From Nodosilinea sp. WJT8-NPBG4 (lineage in GTDB: Bacteria; Cyanobacteriota; Cyanobacteriia; Phormidesmidales; Phormidesmidaceae), in the NCBI GenBank assembly GCA_019359285.1, contig JAHHHQ010000010.1, positions 1 to 32,878 of the forward strand: 32,878 bases of DNA, in the 5' to 3' direction. This document shows, piece by piece, positions 6,811 through 15,346 of this stretch. A program made the translations under genes and the position numbers. Under the pieces are notes generated by a model. It saw only the letters and a list, made by a program, of their open reading frames with translations. It was not told where the DNA came from and did no database searches. Position 1 is the first letter of the stretch. Each line of letters starts with the position of its first letter.

Positions 6811-8535
6811 ATGCGCTTCAGATCACCATTTTGCCTCGGCCTAGCGCTTAGCTTGAGCCTCAGCTTGCTCGCACCTTTAAGTGCGTCTGTGTCAGCGCAA
6901 ACACCTGTGCCTGCGCAAGTGCCTGCACCCACTCCAGCGCCAAGCACCTCCTTTAGAGATGTCCCTGCCGACTACTGGGCTTATGAGTACATATCAGGAC
7001 TCGCCCGGTTTAGTGTGATTAGCGGCTTCCCCGATGGCACGTTCCAGCCTAACGAACCCGTAACCCGCGCGCAGTTTGCGGCGATTTTGAATCAAGCGTT
7101 TATGTCAGCACAGCCTTTTCAAGTACCGAATGGGCGGTTGAATGCAACGCAGCCCGCTACTCCACCCTTTGCAGATGTACCTAACAATCATTGGGCGGCT
7201 GGCTATATTGCTAAAGCTCGCACTGCGGGCTTTCTCTCAGGATATCCGGGGAACCAGTTTAGGCCCAATCAACCGATACCCCGTGTACAGGCCCTGATTT
7301 CTATCGCCAATGGATTGGGATATCAGGGCGGTAGTGTGGCGGAACTATCTGCCTATAGAGATGCTGCTGCCATTCCGGAATATGCTCGCCCTGGCATAAC
7401 CGCTGCCAGAGCCGCCAACATCGTTGTTAACTATCCTGGCCTCGATCAGCTCCTGCCCAATCGCCCAGCGACCCGCGCTGAGATTGCGGCTTTTGTCTAT
7501 CAGGCGTTGGTCAAAGATGGTAGGGCGCAACCTGTGGCAGCAGCCGGTGCTCGCTGGAATAAAACGCCGATAACAACCCTGCCAACGGCAGCGGCAGGGT
7601 TTAGCTTTAGCGCGGATGGACAACGGCTACTGGCCTTGACAACAGACGGTGCAACGCTTCAGATATGGAATACGCAAACAGGGGCGCTAATCAAGGAGAT
7701 TGCCGCTGGTGATCAGACTCGTTTTGATGGGGCGGCGATCAGCAAGGACGGGACGACGGTGGCGGCGATCGCGCAAACGTCTCCCACTAACACCGTGGAA
7801 CTAGCGGCATGGGCCATCGAGACAGGTCAGCCGCTGTGGAAAAAAACAATCAGCAGGGCAGAGTCAGCCATCGATGGCAGTCAGATTGCCTTTAGCAATG
7901 ACAATCAGCGAATCATAACGTTTGTGAACCCACAGCAAGACGGCGCTTCTGCGCCACAACTAGCTCTGTGGAACACGGCGAATGGTGAAGCGGTGCAATC
8001 TTTAGACACCAGTGGTAGATTTGCCATTAGTCCCAATGGTCAATTTTTAGCCATTCAGATCTACCCAAATGATTCATCGGGTCGTGTAGACCTATGGCGA
8101 CTCAATCAGAGCGGCCTATTTGAGTACGCTAGGACGCTGCCGCCGGAAGATGTCCTCTTCTGGGGGATGAATATAGTCTTTAGAAACGATGGGTTGCTCA
8201 ATGTGCTAACGCGATCGCCTTACGATGGCCTGCTCGTCACTTGGAATCCAGAAACGGGCGCGCGCGTGACCAGCACTGGGCTACCGGCTGATCGATCCGA
8301 TGATGCCATTGGCCTAAGTCCAGATGGCGATAGCTATTTTTTCGGGGGGCCGGTGGCTGGAGCGCGCTTGGGCAGTGTGAAAACTGGAGAAGTTCAGGAT
8401 TGGCCCAGTGGCTATCGGGTTGCGTTTAGCGATCGCGGCAACTACCTAGCGATCCTGAGCCACGACCCCGGTGAAGTATGGACCCTAGGACGACCCACGC
8501 CATTCATTACTATCTATGCCAAAACTGCCCCTTAG
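6811..8535 (+). CDS. SLH-domain protein with C-terminal WD40-like propeller repeats
   Basis: A 574-residue exported protein. The ATG at 6811 starts a classical signal peptide (MRFRSPFCLGLALSLSLSLL, cleavage near SVSAQ). A short Pro/Ala/Thr linker follows, then three SLH repeats: FRDVPADYWAYEYISGLARF, FADVPNNHWAAGYIAKAR and a diverged third ending PATRAEIAAFVYQAL. SLH repeats bind secondary cell-wall polymer or peptidoglycan. From about residue 250 to the end come repeats of WD40/quinoprotein-like type (FSFSADGQRLLALTTDG, LQIWNTQTG, AISKDGTTVAAIA, LALWNTANGE, FAISPNGQFLAI), giving one probable beta-propeller in the periplasm or on the surface. SLH plus propeller is a cyanobacterial combination. 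Ligand unknown. Two short hairpin/palindrome repeats follow the stop. Confidence 0.9.
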   Translation: MRFRSPFCLGLALSLSLSLLAPLSASVSAQTPVPAQVPAPTPAPSTSFRDVPADYWAYEYISGLARFSVISGFPDGTFQPNEPVTRAQFAAILNQAFMSAQPFQVPNGRLNATQPATPPFADVPNNHWAAGYIAKARTAGFLSGYPGNQFRPNQPIPRVQALISIANGLGYQGGSVAELSAYRDAAAIPEYARPGITAARAANIVVNYPGLDQLLPNRPATRAEIAAFVYQALVKDGRAQPVAAAGARWNKTPITTLPTAAAGFSFSADGQRLLALTTDGATLQIWNTQTGALIKEIAAGDQTRFDGAAISKDGTTVAAIAQTSPTNTVELAAWAIETGQPLWKKTISRAESAIDGSQIAFSNDNQRIITFVNPQQDGASAPQLALWNTANGEAVQSLDTSGRFAISPNGQFLAIQIYPNDSSGRVDLWRLNQSGLFEYARTLPPEDVLFWGMNIVFRNDGLLNVLTRSPYDGLLVTWNPETGARVTSTGLPADRSDDAIGLSPDGDSYFFGGPVAGARLGSVKTGEVQDWPSGYRVAFSDRGNYLAILSHDPGEVWTLGRPTPFITIYAKTAP

Positions 8536-8603
8536 GCCAATCTCTAGTGAAGGCCGGGAGAGAAAGGGAACAGTTATACGGCGGCGGTAGCAACCAACAA
8601 AAT

Positions 8604-8671
8604 GCCCCTGACGATCGCCAGGGGCAGATGTGAAATTCCATTTACGCCAAATAGCTTACCCCTGCGACCGC
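8604..8671 (+). repeat. Hairpin plus 41-bp conserved repeat, copy 1
   Basis: A perfect 7-bp stem (GCCCCTG, 8604-8610; CAGGGGC, 8619-8625) is followed by a 41-bp block beginning TGAAATTCCATTTACGCC (8631-8671). The block recurs at 16600-16640 with 36 of 41 identities, again just after a C-rich/G-rich hairpin. Read on the minus strand the hairpin is followed by ATTTTGTTGG, so it could terminate the minus-strand operon coming from 12337. The conserved flank is not explained by terminator function alone. Confidence 0.7.
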
Positions 8672-8687
8672 CCCCACTGACGAGGCA

Positions 8688-8796
8688 TTATACCAAATCC
8701 TTCTTGGTTACCCCCGATTCAGCAGGGCGAATGCCATTCGCCCCTACGGTTTGGCCTTTGGGGAATCGGGGTTATGTGATTCGGATTTGGTATTAT
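8688..8796. repeat. Palindromic MITE-like element, about 109 bp
   Basis: The ends carry TACCAAATCC (8691-8700) and its complement GGATTTGGTA (8783-8792), extended by roughly matching AT-rich bases. Inside lie the complementary blocks CCCCGATTC and GAATCGGGG, and a central GGGCGAATGCCATTCGCCC hairpin. The whole could fold into one long imperfect hairpin. Elements of this shape are common dispersed repeats in filamentous cyanobacteria. No coding capacity. Confidence 0.75.
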
Positions 8797-8823
8797 AGGC
8801 AGTAACAGATTGAGATAAAACGC

Positions 8824-9069
8824 TTACATATAAACCGCACGGCTCAGACGAACCCCAAAATCGGCATCCGGATTTGTCGTAGCGTCACCAAGCCGCTCTT
8901 GCATCACTGCAACTGCCAAGTCCCGGTGCTTTGGCGATCGTGATGCGTCGGCAGCTGCCAGCGCTGTCGCCATCTGTTCGCGCCGAGTTTTCGCCGGGTC
9001 TCGATCCGAATTGGGACAGGCGGAGGCGCTTAGCATGCGCTGGTAAGGCGCTTCTGCGACCACTCCCAC
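8824..9069 (-). pseudogene. C-terminal fragment of a second F420-reductase-like NADP oxidoreductase
   Basis: The last 50 residues (EQMATALAAAD... ending GVRLSRAVYM) match the end of the intact protein at 10141-10887 (EEMPAALASAE... ending AVRLTRALFM), including ERxGDxTTNPDxDxxVRLxRA. Homology extends back roughly 60 residues to about 9030 and then fades. The Rossmann domain is missing. It lies 17 bases after the NmrA-like gene on the same strand. I read it as the tail of a duplicated or recombined paralogue that lost its front, not as a functional protein. Confidence 0.8.
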
Positions 9070-9086
9070 CTGCGAAAATCGCCGGC

Positions 9087-10016
9087 TTATTCCGTGGGAG
9101 TTTCGTCGGCGCGCTGATCAACCAGATCGAGCAGTTCGGCCCGGTGTGCTGTCGCCCAAGCACGGAAACTGGTTCCGGGCCGACCCAGCAGATATGGGAT
9201 GTCGTCGCGCACCGTGCCGAAATAGCCCAGCCGCCCGTCGGCCAGTTGTGTGCAGAATTCTATCGAGCTCTTGGCGTACCAGTCCTCGACCTTCAACTCG
9301 CCCGCCTTGAACAAGGCTGCCATGTCCGCTGGATGGCGCACATCGCAGGTGATTGTGCAGCCCATGACCTCGCTCAACATGATGGCGAGTTCGGGCCCCG
9401 TCATCGTCTCGGTGCTGAGATAATAATTCTTCGAGGCGTGGCGCTCGGGTCCGTCGCGCAAGACCTTGGCCGTGACCGCCGCAATATCTGTAACGGCGAC
9501 GTAGCCGACCCGCTGCTCTCCCCAGAACACCGGGAACGAACCGCCCGTCGTCGGCGACACGTTCAACATTCCATCCATGAACATGTTGGGGTGCAGATGC
9601 GTCCAGGGTATGCCACTGGCCTCGATGTAGCACTCGACCAGCGCGAACCAGGAGAATTTCGAGTCGGTGCAGTCGTCGTTGGCAAAGACACCCTGATTGA
9701 CGATGTGCTTCACCCCCGCCTTCTTGGCGGCGTCGACCAGCGTCTTGGTCTGGTGCGTCATGGCGATCGTGTAGCCGGTCAGGATATTGAGCCGATCGAC
9801 ACCGCAGAGCGCGGGCCCGAATGTGCGCGGATCGTCGAGGTCGAACAGCACCGCATCGCGACCTTCATTGCGCAACCGCTCCAGATCCTCCTGCTTGCGC
9901 ACCCCGATACGGATACGTGCGTCGCTCGGGTTTCGGTCGAAATCCTCCAAAATGAAGCGGCCGGTCTGACCGGTGACGCCCATAAGGAAGATGAGTGGGT
10001 TGTTGTCGGTCGCCAT
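9087..10016 (-). CDS. NmrA-like NAD(P)-binding protein (atypical SDR)
   Basis: A 309-residue Rossmann protein. The N-terminal dinucleotide motif is GVTGQTGRF (about 13-21). IRIGVRKQEDLERL continues the second strand. A mid-protein region VKHIVNQGVFAND precedes a substrate part with HLHPNMFMDGML and a C-terminal domain with TGPELAIMLSEVMG, the layout of NmrA/HSCARG and quinone-oxidoreductase-2-like proteins. These either sense NADP redox state or reduce quinones and similar electrophiles; which applies here is not visible. A GAGAG ribosome site lies about 7 bases before the ATG at 10016. The GC-rich, GCG/GGC/CTG-dominated codon use differs from nearby cyanobacterial genes and suggests a proteobacterial origin. 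It lies downstream of the F420-reductase-like gene with a 124-base gap, probably in the same transcript. Confidence 0.85.
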   Translation of the reverse strand: MATDNNPLIFLMGVTGQTGRFILEDFDRNPSDARIRIGVRKQEDLERLRNEGRDAVLFDLDDPRTFGPALCGVDRLNILTGYTIAMTHQTKTLVDAAKKAGVKHIVNQGVFANDDCTDSKFSWFALVECYIEASGIPWTHLHPNMFMDGMLNVSPTTGGSFPVFWGEQRVGYVAVTDIAAVTAKVLRDGPERHASKNYYLSTETMTGPELAIMLSEVMGCTITCDVRHPADMAALFKAGELKVEDWYAKSSIEFCTQLADGRLGYFGTVRDDIPYLLGRPGTSFRAWATAHRAELLDLVDQRADETPTE

Positions 10017-10140
10017 GATTGCTCTCTGGTTGTTTGTGTGGATGTCGAATGGGAAGAGGCGTGGCGCGGCGCACTGTTGTGGTCGATCGGGACGATCGGC
10101 GTGACGGGCGGGGAAGTTGTTCTCCAGCCCATGACCGCCT

Positions 10141-10887
10141 TCACATGAACAGCGCGCGGGTCAGGCGCACGGCATAGTCAGAATCAGGGTTGGTAGTGCT
10201 ATCACCCACCCGCTCCATGATCGCCTCGATCGCAAGCTCGCGGCGCCTGGGCAAGCGCTCACGTTCCGCTGAGGCGAGCGCGGCAGGCATCTCCTCGCGG
10301 CTGAGGTCTGTGCAGTAACAGGGCGAGCCGGGCTGCTGGCGCCAGGACTCGGCAAGCGTGCCTGAATAGACCGCGTCGAGACCGGTTTCGTCGACCAGCG
10401 TCATCGCCACGTCGCGCTCCCGGTCGCCATCGGCGGCGACGGGGATTGCGATGCGACCCGCTGCCCCTGGAGGCGCGCCCTTGTCGGCGAAGGATGCGGA
10501 CGTAATCGCGTTCCACGCCTTAGCAATTGGGCGACCGATCTGCTCGGCGACCCACTCGCTCTCGGCCTGCCCGCCTTCGATCGCCGCAATTTCGCCGTCA
10601 CGCTTGGGATAATAGTTGGACGTGTCGATGACCACCGTTTCGGCGGGCACGTCTGCGAACAGTGGTGCGATCCGGGGGATGGCGCCAAGCGGCGTGGACA
10701 TGATCACCACATCAACCCGTGTGACCGCCTCCGCGGAGGTGACCGCACGAGCACCGTTCTTGAGGATATCGACGTCGATTGTCTCAGGGCCGCGCGAATT
10801 GGCGACCTTCACGTCGTGTCCGGCCGCGCTCAGTTTTGTCACCAGCGTCTTCCCGATATGGCCCGTGCCAAGAATGCCTATCTTCAT
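10141..10887 (-). CDS. NADPH-dependent F420-reductase-like oxidoreductase
   Basis: 248 residues. It opens with MKIGILGTGHIGKTL, the GxGxxG nucleotide-binding turn, followed by VKVANSRGPET, where SRG is the expected NADP 2'-phosphate contact. It continues through VVIMSTPLGAIPRIAP and VVIDTSNYYPKRDG, typical of the F420H2:NADP oxidoreductase-like family (ProC-like fold). In bacteria lacking F420, as cyanobacteria are generally thought to be, members probably act as NADP-dependent reductases on unknown substrates. An AAAGGA ribosome site precedes the ATG at 10887 by about 10 bases. Codon bias is strongly GC-rich, matching the downstream NmrA-like gene, so both were probably acquired together. 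A truncated paralogue tail lies at 8824-9069. Confidence 0.87.
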   Translation of the reverse strand: MKIGILGTGHIGKTLVTKLSAAGHDVKVANSRGPETIDVDILKNGARAVTSAEAVTRVDVVIMSTPLGAIPRIAPLFADVPAETVVIDTSNYYPKRDGEIAAIEGGQAESEWVAEQIGRPIAKAWNAITSASFADKGAPPGAAGRIAIPVAADGDRERDVAMTLVDETGLDAVYSGTLAESWRQQPGSPCYCTDLSREEMPAALASAERERLPRRRELAIEAIMERVGDSTTNPDSDYAVRLTRALFM

Positions 10888-10987
10888 AAAACGATTTCCT
10901 TTTACTAGGTAAGAGTCTCATTCCACTGCTGTACATCATTTGGGCCGGCCTTACCCCGAGTGATTCTCGAAGTAGGGGCGCGCGGCC

Positions 10988-11098
10988 TCATCCGCCGGGC
11001 GCGCGGTAGCCAGCAATCTGCCCGGCGTCAGCCAGCGCCAGCGCGGCGTTTACTTTTGGTCTGTGGGTTACATCGGTTAAATGACCAATCATCCCCAT
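10988..11098 (-). pseudogene. Small coding-like remnant (36 codons)
   Basis: A short minus frame starting at ATG 11098 (or 11092) reads MGMIGHLTDV... and ends in ALALADAGQIAGYRAPGG then TGA. The Ala/Gly-rich, high-GC tail has the codon texture of the neighbouring imported genes and looks like the C-terminus of a larger protein whose front is gone. It lies between the nitroreductase and the F420-reductase-like gene. Family not recognised. It could also be chance. Confidence 0.3.
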
Positions 11099-11109
11099 CC
11101 GAACATTTT

Positions 11110-11838
11110 TTAATGGTGAAAGGTCACGCTCTCTGAGATGGAAACGCGCCCCATTCGAACACTGTTGACTGGTGCTGTGAAGTCTGGATAGCCAAACGCA
11201 ATGGCAAACATCAGCTTGAGTTCATCGGAGATACCCAAATATTCGCGGATGGTCTGTGCAAAAAAGCCAATGGCGGTCTGCGGAATACCTCCTAAACCGC
11301 GCGCCGTCAGAGACAACAAAAACGTCTGGCCATACATTCCAATGTCACCGCCAACGCGCACATTATCTCCAAAGGAAGGCATGAAGAGCAGAGCGACATG
11401 AGGTGCACCGTAGAAGGTGTAATTTTTTGCAGCGGCTTTATGACGCGCGATCTTGTCGCCCCGCGCCACACCCATCGCCTCATAAAAGGTTTTGCCGTGT
11501 TCAATTCGGCGTTCACTATAGGCGCCATAAAAGCACTCCATATCGAAGCTAAAATCCGGCGTGAAATTCTCCGCTTCGTTTTGCTCGGTTAGAATGCGGC
11601 CCAATTCTTTGATCTTTTCGCCCGAAACGATGTGTGTATTCCACGGCTGCGTGTTGCAATTCGATGGAGAATATTGTGCATCTTCCAAGACTTGCAAAAT
11701 TTGAGCGTTAGGGACGGGTGTTGGTAAAAATGAGCGGAATGAGCGGCGCGCTCGAACGGTCTCTTCAAAAGAGAGCGTTTGTGATGGTTCATTTTCTAAT
11801 TCAATGAGACCGTTTGAAAGGTGTGTTGCGTTTGACAT
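11110..11838 (-). CDS. Nitroreductase-family flavoprotein
   Basis: 242 residues of the FMN-dependent nitroreductase fold. The N-terminal flavin-binding segment is ARRSFRSFLPTPVPNAQI, followed by YSPSNCNTQPWNTHIV, which contains the conserved S-x-x-N-x-QPW motif. Later landmarks are YGAPHVALLFM, DIGMYGQTFLLSLTARGLGG and FAIAFGYPD, all standard for the family. Such enzymes reduce nitroaromatics, quinones or other electrophiles with NAD(P)H. A GAGG ribosome site lies about 10 bases before the ATG at 11838. It starts 22 bases after the stop of the MarR gene on the same strand, so the two form an operon and the MarR protein probably controls it in response to an electrophile. Confidence 0.92.
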   Translation of the reverse strand: MSNATHLSNGLIELENEPSQTLSFEETVRARRSFRSFLPTPVPNAQILQVLEDAQYSPSNCNTQPWNTHIVSGEKIKELGRILTEQNEAENFTPDFSFDMECFYGAYSERRIEHGKTFYEAMGVARGDKIARHKAAAKNYTFYGAPHVALLFMPSFGDNVRVGGDIGMYGQTFLLSLTARGLGGIPQTAIGFFAQTIREYLGISDELKLMFAIAFGYPDFTAPVNSVRMGRVSISESVTFHH

Positions 11839-11860
11839 CGTGAAACCTCAAAAGATGGTG

Positions 11861-12337
11861 TCAGTTGGAAGGTGGTTCGTGGTCGAGAGCCTTGGCGGAA
11901 CGGGGATGACCTAGCCCGTTCAAGGTGTCGCGAAGCTCGGCAAGGTCTTCATCGGAGAGACGGCAGGCCGTCTCGATCTTTTCAGGGATCGAGCACGCTG
12001 CCTCGCGGAGCGCCTCGCCCGCTTCTGTCAGATCGATAAGAACGCGGCGTTCGTCCAGCAGGTCACGGGTGCGCGTCACCAACCCCGCGCTCTCAAGGCG
12101 CTTTAAGAGGGGCGTCAAGGTTCCGTTATCCATACCGAGTTCTTGCCCTACTTCCCCAACAGTGCGCGGGGTGCCCTCGTAGAGAGCCAGCATGACCAGA
12201 AACTGAGGATAGGTCAGGCCCAAAGGCTCAAGAAAGGGCCGATGAAGCCGAATGACGCGGTTCGACGCACTGTAGAGGGCAAACGAAAGCTGCCTCCCCA
12301 CGTGCTGCCGTTTATTGATGTTCAAGTTGTTATGCAT
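11861..12337 (-). CDS. MarR-family transcriptional regulator
   Basis: 158 residues with a winged helix-turn-helix. PLGLTYPQFLVMLALYEG leads into the HTH GEVGQELGMDNGTLTPLLKR (recognition helix) and the wing LVTRTRDLLDERRVLIDLTE, with dimerisation helices on both sides. DERRVLIDLT is the MarR signature, and the protein is closest in feel to OhrR-type regulators, though no reactive Cys sits in the usual N-terminal place. I start at the ATG at 12337; the frame is open to 12391, but those codons lie across the promoter. It begins about 20 bases after the -10 box and is followed at 22 bases by the nitroreductase. Repression of its own operon is the simplest model. Confidence 0.9.
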   Translation of the reverse strand: MHNNLNINKRQHVGRQLSFALYSASNRVIRLHRPFLEPLGLTYPQFLVMLALYEGTPRTVGEVGQELGMDNGTLTPLLKRLESAGLVTRTRDLLDERRVLIDLTEAGEALREAACSIPEKIETACRLSDEDLAELRDTLNGLGHPRSAKALDHEPPSN

Positions 12338-12356
12338 TTGAAATATCCAGTCAACA

Positions 12357-12388
12357 ACTATTATATAGTGAACTACATAATAGTTCAA
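12357..12388 (-). promoter_or_regulatory. Promoter with overlapping MarR-type operator palindromes
   Basis: On the minus strand a -35 box TTGAAC (12388-12383) is separated by exactly 17 bases from a perfect -10 box TATAAT (12365-12360). Two palindromes overlap it: AACTA-N5-TAGTT (12371-12385) in the spacer and -35, and ACTAT-TAT-ATAGT (12357-12369) over the -10. A further CTATAGTTC half-site lies at 12392-12400. AT-rich palindromes covering the promoter are typical of MarR autoregulation. The transcript would start near 12352, giving a leader of about 15 bases. Confidence 0.75.
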
Positions 12389-12675
12389 CACCTATAGTTC
12401 ACTTTGTTGGGGTTGGCTTGGTAAGCGGTTTAAGCATGAGGCGGCTCATAGACACCTATGCGAAAGCCTCTCCACCTGGGGGAGAAGTATCATAATCCTT
12501 GCTCAGATGTCGATTGCGACCCAGCTAGGCGTCCCATATTTTCTCGTTAGTTCCGAAGTCCCAAATCTCTCGATTTTTCGTTGCCTAGTTGTCTGCGCGC
12601 AGCTATCTAGTGAATACAAAATAACTAAATTGCCCCAAATCGCAGCTTCGCTACTTTAGTGCCGTTTACGCTGGT
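12389..12675. other. Intergenic between MarR promoter and ggt
   Basis: A 287-base stretch with no supported gene. It contains a short GCCTCTCCACCTGGGGGAGA hairpin-like run near 12470 and AT-rich sequence near the ggt 3' end. No terminator with a clear T-run is visible. Confidence 0.4.
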
Positions 12676-14477
12676 TCATTGTTCCACCACCATCGCCGTT
12701 CCCCCGCCCCGCCGCGTGGGTTCTGCCGCCGCCAGGATAGAACCATCGGGACGCACAATTAACCCTGCGGCAGCACCGATTTCGGGCACAGGCTCTAGCA
12801 CATGACCCATCTTAGCTAATGCCTGAGCGATCGCCCTCTGCTCAAAACCGCCGTCTACCTGAGTTATGCCCGTGTTGCGCTGGGAGAGACGGGGAGACGC
12901 GATCGCCTCCGGCAGCGTCAGGCCAAAGTCGATCAGGTTCACTGCCAGACCAACCACCGTGGTGATGATGGTGGAGCCGCCGGGGGAACCGAAGGCCAGC
13001 AGGTCGCCCCCAGGGCTGCGGGCAATGGTAGGAGCCATGCTGCTGCGGGGCCGCTTCCCCGGCTCCGGCGCGTTGGATGGGGGCTAATGGGGTCAAAATC
13101 TGTCAGCTCGTTGTTGAGAATAAAGCCATAGCCCGGCACCACGATACCTGAGCCACCGATAGATTCGAGGGTAAGGGTGTAAGAGACCAGGTTGCCCAGG
13201 CGATCGCTGGCTACAAGATGGGTTGTTGAGGTACCAGATGCCCCCTGCGACCGAGCACTAGGTTGGGCCACAGTCAGGCTAGGGCTGGGGTCACTCTGGT
13301 AGGGCAGCGGATCGCCCGGTGTGGCGCGGAAGTCTTTACCCGCTTCGGGGGCGCTGTCGCCGATCAAGGCTCGCCGGGTCTGGATAAAGTCGGCACTGCG
13401 CAAACCAGCCAGAGGCACATCTACATACTCAGGGTCGCCCAGGTAGGCGTTGCGATCGGCAAAGGCTAAGCGCTCAGCTTCCAGCACGGTGTGCCAGGCT
13501 TTAGCGCGGTCGCTCTCGCCCAGGTCAAACCCCTCCAAAATGCTGAAAATCTCTCCAGTGGTGATGCCGCCGCTGCTGGGTAAGCCCATGCTGTAAAGCG
13601 TAAAGCCCCGGTAGGTGGTAACGGTCGGTGGCCGCACCCGCACCTCGTATCGATCGAGATCCGTCAGCGTCATGCCGCCGGGAATGACGCGAAAGGGGGG
13701 TTGCTCAACGACGGGAGGCTGCTGCACCGTCTGGGCGATCGCCGCCGCAATCTCACCCCGATAAAACGCATTCACCCCCTGGCCCGCCAGCAGACGATAG
13801 GTGTTGGCCAGGTCAGGGTTTTTGAAGCGCGAACCAACGGCAGGCGGCCTGCCATCGGGCAGGTATAAGGCCTGAGTCGACGTAAAGGCTGCAAAGCGGG
13901 CCTGGTTTTGCGCCACCTGGGCCGCAAAGTTTGCGTCTACCGCAAAGCCGTCTACGGCCAGAGCGATCGCCGGTTGCAGCGCCTCCGCCAGCGACAGCGT
14001 ACCGTAGCGGTTCAGCGCCTCTGCCCACTCCAGGAGCGTTCCCGGCACACCCACCGCCACCCCAGACGAATTGCGGTTGGGCGAAAAGGGCAACACCGCT
14101 CCGGTCGAGCTGTCGGGGTCTTTGAACATATCCACCTGGGCCGAGGCTGGGGCCTGCTCGCGGCCGTCAAGGGTAATGATGCGATCACTATCCCTTAGAT
14201 AAATCACCATAAAGCCACCGCCGCCAATGCCGGCGGAAAAGGGGTCTGAAACCCCTAAGGCGGCGGCAGCGGCGACGGCGGCATCGATCGCATTGCCGCC
14301 CCGTTTTAAGACATCAATACCAATCTGGGTGGCGCGGGCGTCTACGGTGGCTACCGCTCCTCCTCGCCCCTGAGCTACAAAGGCTGGCGTCTGAGACAGC
14401 AGCGACTGATTCGTTAAGAGAACGCACCACACATAGATACATACCCCTAGCAGCCCAAAGACAATTCGCCTAACCAT
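12676..14477 (-). pseudogene. ggt: Gamma-glutamyltransferase, broken by one frameshift
   Basis: The two frames together encode an otherwise complete gamma-glutamyltransferase of about 600 residues, a periplasmic enzyme that cleaves glutathione and transfers the glutamyl group. The N-terminus is a signal/anchor (MVRRIVFGLLGVCIYVW). The large subunit shows AIDAAVAAAAALGV and GIGGGGFMVIYL. The autoprocessing and catalytic Thr lies in TSTTHLVASDRLGNLVSYT (about residue 418), followed by GGSGIVVPGYGFILNNE and ELTDFDP. Immediately after this the frame shifts in a run of five G (13079-13083, C on the coding strand). The coding resumes one frame over with PEPGKRPRSSMAPTIARSPG and continues to the TGA at 12676. 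One missing C would explain it. All catalytic motifs are otherwise intact, so this is either a very recent mutation or a homopolymer sequencing error. Confidence 0.88.
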
Positions 14478-14673
14478 AGGTTTCTCAGATTAAAGCTGTA
14501 TAACGGGCACGGTGTACGCCATGAACCACTGACAGCAACCTATCACCGATTCGCCTGCAACTCGACTCGTTCATATCCACCCAGCAGCTTGAGCCGTGCT
14601 CAAAATAAGAGCTTGTTTCGCTACAGCTTTGACTATCTTAGAAACATCGTGCTTAATCTTGAACAAAAAACCG

Positions 14674-15150
14674 ATGAGTTTCTTCACGTCTTACAGTTCT
14701 TGTCTGGTACTTAGGGTCGCTCAATTTTTTCCCATCACAGCAGCCTTAGCCACAATCGCGACCACTACTGCTCAAGCAATTCCGGTTCCGGCTCGCACCG
14801 AAAGCTTGACGGCGATCGGAGGTCGAATTACTGAAATCCAAGCTATCCGCATTCCCGTTGCCGATAACGTCACCGGGTCAGAAACGCGGGTTTCGCTTCA
14901 GTTCACCCTGAATGGCTGCCTCGATTCACTGCTGCCCGTTTTGTCGTACAGCGAAGTGCTCGGACGCCGCGCCACGATCTATGTGACCGCACTGAATGCC
15001 AACAATCCTGAATCCGCCCTTACCCGCTGTGTTGCCATCCCGCAAGCGACGGCGCAAGTTAGCGTCCCTGGGATCTTTCAGCCGCAACAGGTGCGCGTCG
15101 TCTTTCTAGGTGCGCCACCAGAAGAGCAAGTTGTGCGCGGCCAAAGGTAA
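14674..15150 (+). CDS. Secreted hypothetical protein
   Basis: 158 residues from the ATG at 14674. A GTG at 14596 would add 26 residues ahead of a good signal peptide, so the shorter form is preferred. The signal segment (FPITAALATIATTTAQA) ends near residue 35. The mature part is about 120 residues and beta-rich (SLTAIGGRITEIQAIRIPVA, TRVSLQFTLNGCLDSLLPVL, ATIYVTALN), with two Cys (in NGCLD and TRCVA) that could form a disulphide in the periplasm. No family recognised. It is divergent from ggt with a shared 196-base upstream gap. Confidence 0.75.
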   Translation: MSFFTSYSSCLVLRVAQFFPITAALATIATTTAQAIPVPARTESLTAIGGRITEIQAIRIPVADNVTGSETRVSLQFTLNGCLDSLLPVLSYSEVLGRRATIYVTALNANNPESALTRCVAIPQATAQVSVPGIFQPQQVRVVFLGAPPEEQVVRGQR

Positions 15151-15346
15151 GCTTTGAGTCAGCAAATGTCAGGAAGCCGGGCGGTGCCTTTTTTGCGCTA
15201 ACTACTGCAGAACATTCTTGAATAATTGCCTGCGCGCGCAGCTAGCCATCTGTCTATTTTCTTTGTGGGCTAATTCAATTCGTAGATTGAATCAGCCTGA
15301 ACTAGGGCGATCGCCAGGTGGAGTGTCCAGCGATCGCGTGGTCAGA

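Noticed and set aside
8931..10148. A 405-codon open frame on the plus strand
   Set aside because: It is antisense to the NmrA-like gene and the paralogue fragment. Long antisense frames are expected in GC-rich coding DNA, and its translation has no domain-like features.
12591..15248. CTGCGCGCAGCTA-like motif on both sides of the ggt/secreted-protein block
   Set aside because: The second copy has an extra GC and differing flanks; short GC palindromes recur by chance in this genome.
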